A stretch of 64,000 nt of DNA from a bacterium (lineage in GTDB: Bacteria; Bdellovibrionota_C; UBA2361; RFPC01). How positions within the stretch are numbered: the first letter of the stretch is position 1; each line of letters begins with the position of its first letter. The stretch is from contig JAUIBK010000023.1 in assembly GCA_030428205.1 (NCBI GenBank), positions 1 through 64,000 of the forward strand. Reading direction: 5' to 3'. Both the position numbers and the translations under genes were made by a program. The notes beneath the pieces are model-generated. The model had not been told where the DNA came from and did no database searches. It saw nothing but the letters and a program-made list of their open reading frames with translations. Positions 63,821 through 64,000 of this stretch are shown here, in pieces.

Positions 63821-64000
63821 GTGAGTTGTAGAAAAGGTTATCAGAGACGAAATTGTGACATAGGGGCTAGTCTCGTGGAGATGGCCCTGCTCATGATCTT
63901 GATCATTCTTATCGCTATTCCTGCTGTGAAAGGGATTGCGCCAGAGATCGGCGAGAAGTTTTGCCTGTTTTCGGGAAGTCTAAAACATTCGGAAGGCAAT
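63821..64000 (+). CDS. Pilin-like protein, partial at window end
   Basis: At least 60 aa from GTG 63821 (RBS AAGGGTAAG); the 3' end is outside the window. CDIGASLVEMALLMILIILI shows the prepilin-type G|ASLVE motif and a hydrophobic helix, then AIPAVKGIAPEIGEKFC. It belongs with the Flp-like set at 22935 and 23429 by motif, though Met follows the Glu where Flp has Tyr. It starts 17 bp after the DUF2207-like gene and may be cotranscribed with it. Confidence 0.6.
   Translation, partial: MSCRKGYQRRNCDIGASLVEMALLMILIILIAIPAVKGIAPEIGEKFCLFSGSLKHSEGN

Overview
The window looks like a chromosomal segment of a Gram-negative bacterium with moderate G+C. The evidence is two TonB-dependent receptors, an OmpA-like protein, a flagellin, Tad/Flp pilus subunits, undecaprenyl-linked polysaccharide genes and several secreted Cys-rich proteins. 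The MopE-type motif, a zf-TFIIB protein and a DUF6502 protein would fit a deltaproteobacterial (Myxococcota/Bdellovibrionota-like) or related marine lineage. No rRNA, tRNA or marker gene was recognised, so the taxonomy is only a guess.

Layout. 0-9 kb: a PP2C phosphatase with a cyclic-nucleotide domain, a secreted MopE-like protein, an EEP nuclease with a RuvC-like resolvase, pyruvate dehydrogenase E1 alpha/beta with a gamma-carbonic-anhydrase-like protein, and a GH114-like glycosidase. 9-18 kb: a secreted protein, a TonB receptor-YfiR pair, then three Tad-type minor pilin/TadG-like genes and mutM. 19-21.4 kb: a two-gene OmpA-like/lipoprotein unit that looks more G+C-rich than its surroundings. 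21.8-27.3 kb: a DUF6502 protein, two tandem Flp-like pilins, a membrane protein, a CBS protein and a flagellin carrying an inserted seven-repeat FG-GAP propeller. 27.5-36 kb: exopolysaccharide genes (WecA-like initiator, Wzc-like co-polymerase/tyrosine kinase, glycosyltransferases, acetyltransferase). 36-45.6 kb: a signalling locus with a CHASE8-like hybrid histidine kinase overlapped by a FeeM-like acyltransferase/pseudokinase/pseudoreceiver fusion, divergent from a second TonB receptor-YfiR pair followed by a GT1 glycosyltransferase and an FAD oxidase. 45.7-57 kb: more glycosyltransferases and polytopic glycan-type membrane proteins, a wHTH regulator and an orphan ABC substrate-binding protein. 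57-64 kb: FKBP, zf-TFIIB and small unknown proteins, a hairpin-rich intergenic region that may be a structured RNA, a RAYT-like transposase beside an ATPase remnant, a DUF2207-like protein and the start of another pilin-like gene.

Repeats and regulation. A dispersed element of about 240 bp has roughly 26-bp terminal inverted repeats and three or more internal hairpins whose stems change in a compensatory way between copies. It occurs at 1-94, 8041-8279, 34770-35005 and 60625-60863, with a decayed inverted copy near 59183-59320. One copy supplies the last codons of a gene and two lie just upstream of start codons. A palindromic operator candidate, GCAC-N5-GTGC, occurs at four intergenic sites around the pilus genes (13.0, 17.7, 22.7 and 23.9 kb). 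At the last site it lies between the -35 and -10 boxes of a good promoter. Many intergenic spaces hold unusually long perfect hairpins (up to 43 bp).

The best candidates for undescribed biology are the structured inverted-repeat element family, the propeller-bearing flagellin, and the FeeM/pseudokinase + CHASE8 kinase + YfiR/TonB signalling locus.
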